The translations under genes were made by a program, and so were the position numbers. A DNA stretch of 64,000 nucleotides from positions 37,181,373-37,245,372 of the forward strand of contig OZ025260.1 in assembly GCA_964019135.1 (NCBI GenBank). Direction: 5' to 3'. The stretch comes from Arenicola marina (taxonomy: Eukaryota; Annelida; Polychaeta; Arenicolidae). Each line of letters begins with the position of its first letter. Position 1 is the stretch's first letter. The notes beneath the pieces were generated by a model, which ran no database searches, was not told the DNA's origin, and worked only from the letters and a program-made list of their open reading frames with translations. Positions 58,796-64,000 of this stretch are shown piece by piece.

Positions 58796-59344
58796 ATATG
58801 CTACTGTTTCAGAAGTCCCCAAACCCGCTCGATCAGTCATATTTCATACGAAATCCTGCCCTCGGTCTTCCATAGGCTCGACCGAAGCACAACATCCGCC
58901 CGTCTCGATCTTTATATCTCGCACCACAACGAAACAGGTCCACATTGGGTAATATTGGGTATATATCCGCGGTTTGTTTCAGAGTATTCTTTAGAGACTT
59001 TTTGAAGATTTATATATTCTCGCTATCTTCCAGCTATGTTATAAGCGGGATTATGAATGCGGCCCCTTTATCTGTGACCTTTCATAGTTATCGGCTCATG
59101 GTCAGTTGCACCTATCCCCCGATTTTCGTCTTTCCTCTCAAGCTATGCTTGACAAATTCTAGTTCTATCTATCGGTTGCCTTCCATCCACAGAGTAGGTC
59201 TACTGTAGCTTCAGTCTAAACACAACAAAATAATCCTGCTAGTTGCGAAATCCATATTCCACTATTTCCTTATGATCAGTCTAATCAATGACGTGAATAT
59301 CGTATCTCTTTTACTGAATTGTCATTTTCGGCCAGTTTTCCGGG

Positions 59345-59440
59345 ACTTGCGTGATGGGATGGGTGAAACGAGCCCCAGATGTCAGTTGCCGGGGTTGGAT
59401 CCCACGACCCGTTTTCTGTTACTAACCCTCTCATCCGCTG
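59345..59440 (-). mobile_element. tRNA-like SINE head next to an array
   Basis: On the minus strand box A-like tggctcagcggatgagagg and box B-like gtgggatccaacccc. The neighbouring array repeats the sequence just upstream of box A. Confidence 0.5.
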
Positions 59441-59727
59441 AGCCAGAGAGCTCGGGCCGCCAAGAGTCTGGAGCTGAGCCAGAGAGCTCGGGCCGCCAAG
59501 TGTCTGGAGCTGAGCCAGAGAGCTCGGGCCGCCAAGTGTCTGGAGCTGAGCCAGAGAGCTCGGGCCGCCAAGTGTCTGGAGCTGAGCCAGAGAGCTCGGG
59601 CCGCCAAGTGTCTGGAGCTGAGCCAGAGAGCTCGGGCCGCCAAGTGTCTGGAGCTGAGCCAGAGAGCTCGGGCCGCCAAGTGTCTGGAGCTGAGCCAGAG
59701 AGCTCGGGCCGCCAAGTGCCTGGAGAA
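59440..59727. repeat. 36-bp array grown from the SINE head, 8 copies
   Basis: Units gagccagagagctcgggccg plus ccaagtgtctggagct. On the minus strand each unit carries ctctctggctcagc, the start of the adjacent SINE's box A. Very uniform. In-frame open reading on both strands follows from the 36-nt period. Confidence 0.95.
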
Positions 59728-60689
59728 GTTCAGTATCGTAAATCCTGCATATGTTTGTGATGTTTTATGGGTATTGTGACATTGTGTGCGTCTGATTACT
59801 TCATCAATAGATGCGTTACATGAGCTAACCTGTTCTACACTGGATACACTGTCTACGATGTCCATGGATTTCAAAACACCCTGTTTTATTGTACACAAAA
59901 CATAGCAGGCCGCTTGGTGCATAACATGATGAAAAATATCTTCCGTGAATGACATCAGGTCTCTGTTACTAAACATTGGCTTGACCTTGAACGAAGATAA
60001 CCTTGATCTCGTCGTTTGGGTGTGAAATAGAAATGGTCCCCCGTGATGGTCGTTGTCGTGACAACCAACGCGAGTTGACCCTATAGTTGGCTCTAACAAT
60101 ATAGGAAACACACAAGAACAAAAGGTTTCATCTTCTGAATCAACGTTTGGCCAGAGTTACTAACCCAGGGGGCCTAACCCTATGGCCGCTAAGACGAAAG
60201 AGTTGTGGGTTCGAATCTCACTGCCGCAAGGCGCTTTTTTTATTGATACCAGATTTCGTATCGTGAGTGTTAAGATGAGGCGACCACGGACACACGTGGG
60301 ACCTATCAACCCGTCTCTCTCCCCTCACACAGTATCACATGGCAGGTCACTCAGTCCTTCTCGACAACAGCCCACCAGGCTCTGACACAAGGCGCGATGA
60401 CATGATACCACGGACAGAAGCATTCCTCGTGGATCTGCATCAACGATTGCCTAGATGACCTTTGTCTGCACTCAGCAACTGCTCTGATCGGCCGTCCCAC
60501 TAAACACCGAAAACAGCGAAAACAAGTCCTGAGGTTGACGGTGGGGACTTTGGGGGTTAGTGACGTCATCGTGTCACGTAAATGCATCTGACATGGACGC
60601 TGTATAACGATAGAATGTCCAGTTCTACGTTGGCTCAACGGTCAGGACAGCTGGATGAATGATGGAATACTCTGATTCCAGTCTGCTCA
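59728..60689. other. Intergenic, with one tRNA-like piece
   Basis: At about 60165-60225 (+ strand) a box A-like ctatggccgctaagacg and box B-like gtgggttcgaatctcac suggest another SINE fragment. Nothing else recognised. Confidence 0.45.
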
Positions 60690-60872
60690 ATGGCAGAACC
60701 TTCCGCTTCGAGTGTGGTGAATGGCAGAACCTTCCGCTTCGAGTGTGCTGAATGGCAGAACCTTCCGCTTCGAGTGTGCTGAATGGCAGAACCTTCCGCT
60801 TCGAGTGTGCTGAATGGCAGAACCTTCCGCGTCGAGTGTGTTGAATAGTAGAACCTTCCGCTTCGAGTGTGC
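60690..60872. repeat. 31-bp minisatellite, 6 copies
   Basis: Units with tggcagaaccttccgcttcg plus agtgtgctgaa. Confidence 0.95.
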
Positions 60873-61852
60873 TGCATGAATGTGACTTTTTATTTTGAAG
60901 TCTCTAGACATACTCAAGTAAACAATATGTGAATCTTAAGTCGAGGAATGCAAATAAGGTACGTACATCGACGGGATGACTTAACGTGGCATCAAAGAGC
61001 CGCTTGTCACAGCTGTGAAACTCATCACCCATGTCCGCCAGTGCTCGCCTTAACCCCACCTCTGCCTGAGACACCTCCGCACCTGTGGCTCAGGCCCGGG
61101 GGTTGTGGTCTGCCTGCTGCTGCAGCCCTCGCAGACCCCAAAGAGGTGAGCCCCCCCCCCCCCCGCTTCTGTCTTGAACCGGTGGTTGGTACCTGGACGC
61201 CCCCACCCTCTTCCCTCCCCCGTCGAGCCAGCGTCTTTTAGCCTTCAGCCCCCATGAGATGCGCGCCAAACTTTAGGGGTAGAGGGGGTTGAGACTTCTT
61301 TCCCCCTCAGACCCTTTGGCCACCCGTCTCCGCCGCCGCGCGCTTGGCCAAGGTGTGGGGTGAGCACGTGACACTCCGACCCCGCATGTCGATGGATTCT
61401 GTTTCGCAACGGGACAGTTAGGAACACTTGATGTTCACCGCGTCGCCGAGAGAATATTGTGTTTAAATAACTGGTACATTTCAACTCACGGAGTTGTGAA
61501 TTTCAGTCTTATCGATTTCAACTCACGAGGTGGTGAATTTCAGTCGAAGCCAAGGATTAACCAAAGATAAGGGCAGGTAAGGTCATATCTTTGTTATATT
61601 TCAACTCACGAAATTGTTAATTTCAACCGGATCTGAGGATGGATCAATGACATAGGTAAGAAGCGTACTTACGTCTCGATTTTCATCAGTGGCAAGTCGT
61701 AATACAAGGTTGCTATGACAACAACTGATGAAAGTGAATGGTAAAATGTGTTGTTTGTATGTTATTTATAGGTTTAATGTGTTTATAACGTCTTTCCGTT
61801 TGCATTTATGGTAAAGTTAAATATCTTTCATTAATCGTTTGCGGCATTTTAC
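60873..61852. other. Intergenic, no supported gene
   Basis: Contains three spaced copies of tttcaactcacg followed by a ttgtgaatttca-like stretch (about 61477, 61516 and 61599), a C-run at 61150-61164 and a donor-like aaagaggtgagc at 61142 without a convincing exon. Confidence 0.45.
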
Positions 61853-62008
61853 CGCGTCAATGGGAGAAGGAAGGGAGAGTGGAGGCATGTCTCCGGGGGT
61901 AACCCCATACTATTTGGGAAGGACATCGTATCTTTATCCTGCCCCCACACAGACATGGCCACAGCGGGGTGCGAGCGCTCTAACCCACTGAGCTACGGCG
62001 GCCGACCC
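61853..62008 (-). mobile_element. tRNA-derived SINE, third copy
   Basis: Minus-strand head gtagctcagtgggttagagc, then a body matching 34304-34554 (gacatggccacag, cgggggtaacccc, gtcaatgggaga). Internally shorter than that copy: the box B region is partly lost. No target duplication found. Confidence 0.75.
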
Positions 62009-64000
62009 TGGTATGACTAGGATGTTGCACCCTAGAAATGGGGGATCAGCAACAATCAAAAGTAATGGGGGGAGCACCTCAAACAGAGGGTGGGGTGTAC
62101 AAATTGCACCACAAATTGGGCCGCCGTGCTCATAACGTATGCCGTGTGGAGGCCTGATGGAGGGGAGGGGGAGTCCGGATCCCCTGTACCCCGCCTGGAT
62201 TATTGGATCCGTCATCTACTGTAACGACATTACTTGTAATTAAATCGTCCCATCTGTGATTACACCCCCCCCCCCCACCCCCAGGTTAGTACTAACGCTA
62301 TAACCATCACCATGACGACGGGAGAGATAACAGAAAGGCAATTGTGAAGAAAACATGCCGCGTTAATCTGGTTCCGTCATCACAGGATGATGTGAGGAAG
62401 TAGTAAAGAGGGGTTTGGACGCCAGACCCGTAACTCTTCCCTTCCCTGGCTATCATATTCTGTTGTTTTGGCCCCACGCAAGGTCGCTGCAAGGTAGTGG
62501 TGAGGGCGCTGTGTGGTCCCGGGACCCCTACCGCCCTAGGCCCCGGTTTGATGGTGGGAACGGGGGCCGGAGATAGAGGGGGGGAGGGTGGTTGAGAGTG
62601 GTTGCCGGAACCTGAAATACGATATTTGTCTCTGTCCCTACCTCTCTCTTTTGCTCAGTCTTTCTTTCCCTCTCTCTCTCTTTCTGTCTCCCTGTTTCTC
62701 TTTCTACATATCGCCAGTGACCTCTGTCTCTCTCTCCCTCTCAATCTCTCTCTTTTTTCTCTGTATAAATCGTGGATTCTATCAATTCGATTTCATCTGT
62801 AATCCTAGCACCCAGCCTGGCACAATGAGGGGGCCACGGGGACCTGAATCCGGGGTACCCCCCCCCCCCCCACACACACACACACACCTCCACCCCCTAG
62901 CCCACCCCCACTGCCTCTGGTGTTATTATTGCTGCATCACGGCTTCTGGATGCAGTCTTTGACAGTGCATGGGCTGGCTGCCCCGGACCTGTCTCTGGAT
63001 CTCCTCTCTGTAGACTGTTGTGGCCTCCATGGTGTTGTGTGTCTCTGGAATGCCCTCTGTTGGGGCATGGGGAGGGGGGGGGGGCGTGTGTGTGGGGGGG
63101 GGGGGGGCGGGAATGACGTCACTATCTGTCGCTCCATGCATGAAGATGCCAAATGTTAGGTTTGGACGGTAGGTGGCGTAGTTGCAGTGCTGATATCCGG
63201 TGACCATGCGCCTTGCTCTCAATCCGACTCCACTCCAAGCCGTGTACAGCAATATGATACATTGAATTAATACACGCGAAGTTGCGCCCGACAACATAAC
63301 TGTTCGCATCCGAAACAACAGTCGGAGGTTAAAATGGTTAGGACCAATTTGCACTTGGCGCAGAGGTCCAGAATGTTCCCACAGCGATGTTGAATTCTTC
63401 TGTCGCGTTTCGGACTATTTATTTCTAATTTTATGCCGTTTCGTCTACTGAAGAGTGCTGCGAAACGTTGAATGGTTCGTAGGCAAAGTGGCTTGTCTGA
63501 GAAAGTTCCGATTGCAAAAGGTCGGAGCGGATATAAGTCGTGGGAACTGCGCTTGCCTTGTGATTGCAGCCAAATGACACACACCCAGAAATGTGTTTAT
63601 CTCTTCCCCTCTGATGTGTAAAGAGAGGCCGCCATTCCACCTATATCTCCATCGGCGAGCTACTCACCTCACCGAGGAATCACCTACAAATATTGTGTTT
63701 TGTCCCCCAAGAAATGTTGCTGACATAGTTGGTGGTGTCTTATCCTTATGCTGGCGCCTCTCCATGCACTTACCATATCGCTGTCTCCTCTCTGTCTCCG
63801 TTTTTATCTGTCCGTCTCCCTCTTTTCCTCGCTCTCTCTCCCTCTCTATCCCCCTCGCTCGCTCGCACCCCCGCCCCCCTCTCGGTCCTATTCCACCGGG
63901 CCCTCTCTTTGCGAAACCAACTGTGTTTCTCTATTTACAAGTTTTTACCTGTCCCTGGGGCTCATCCCCGTAGCCTACTAGTTAACGCCATCGCCGGACT
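62009..64000. other. Intergenic, no supported gene
   Basis: Low-complexity stretches: pyrimidine-rich tctctc tracts at 62635-62765 and 63775-63870, CA repeat at 62871-62888, C-runs at 62266 and 62860, G-runs at 63070-63110. Short open frames have no recognisable domain. Confidence 0.5.

Larger units (their letters stand above)
56641..59250. repeat. Composite interspersed repeat with internal 726-bp direct duplication
   Basis: Sequence starting gttttcccgctaaaaattcc at 57307 recurs at 58033 and runs in parallel for about 310 bp (cattttggcgggaaa, cgcttccaaggtcaaggtc). A third partial copy (cggtttgtttcagagtattc) is near 58970. The repeated aaggtcaaggtcac motif is abundant. Family not recognised; no coding region seen. 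Confidence 0.75.

Noticed and set aside
60948-61145. Exon ending at aaagag|gtgagc
   Set aside because: The donor is good, but the upstream frame is proline-rich low complexity with no acceptor or partner exon that I could find.
1-64000. Retrovirus-like, LTR or other capsid-bearing elements
   Set aside because: I looked for protease, integrase, capsid or envelope-like frames and long terminal repeats and saw none.

Overview
This is eukaryotic, animal DNA. One spliced host gene of eight exons runs on the + strand from about 18.9 to 38.1 kb. The rest is intergenic or intronic. I estimate that about 26 kb (some 40 percent) of the window is minisatellite arrays. It also holds three LINE copies (two L1/Tx1-like, one CR1/L2-like with a 2A-like peptide), several tRNA-derived SINEs, and an inverted pair of a 0.56-0.58 kb unclassified element. 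I saw no retrovirus-like or other capsid-bearing element. The best organism guess is a cephalochordate (amphioxus, Branchiostoma). Minisatellites whose units span exon-intron junctions were, as I recall, described there under the name 'mirage' minisatellites, and this window has several. The LINE and SINE content fits an invertebrate deuterostome or lophotrochozoan, so the guess is not proof.

Layout. 0-18 kb: intergenic, with a chain of arrays (25-, 16/32-, 32-, 34-, 28-, about 92-, 25- and 15-bp units). One 34-bp array is split by a truncated LINE with a diagnostic 12-bp target duplication. One 25-bp array is split by element copy A (13.45-14.03 kb), whose inverted partner copy B lies at 18.08-18.64 kb just upstream of the gene. 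18.9-38.1 kb: the host gene. Intron 1 (10.4 kb) holds a 3.9 kb array of 36-bp units, broken by a 4.1 kb LINE. Intron 2 (3.6 kb) is almost wholly about 85 copies of its own 3' splice junction. Introns 4, 6 and 7 carry copies of their own 5' splice junctions (about 3, 6 and 50). 38-48 kb: 3' flank, an E-box-containing array of about 67-bp units, a candidate minus-strand exon, a 3 kb array of 23-bp units and a 75/78-bp array. 48.3-52.1 kb: the CR1/L2-like LINE. 52.1-55.6 kb: a 28-bp array with nested 83- and 249-bp order. 55.6-64 kb: repeats, tRNA-like SINE pieces and low-complexity DNA.

The host gene joins cleanly. Eight exons with GT-AG junctions and matching phases give 488 codons and a stop. 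I do not recognise the protein. After a disordered N-terminus it is built of four copies of a roughly 90-residue module (helix, then a strand ending near ET, then an aromatic/Arg-rich strand). Introns 2 and 7, and introns 3 and 6, fall at equivalent module positions in the same phases, so the gene looks made by internal duplication.

The strongest candidate for something unusual is the repeated amplification of splice junctions in this one gene, including a 3' acceptor copied about 85 times. In every case I read, use of a decoy junction in the intron 2 and intron 7 arrays runs into a stop codon.
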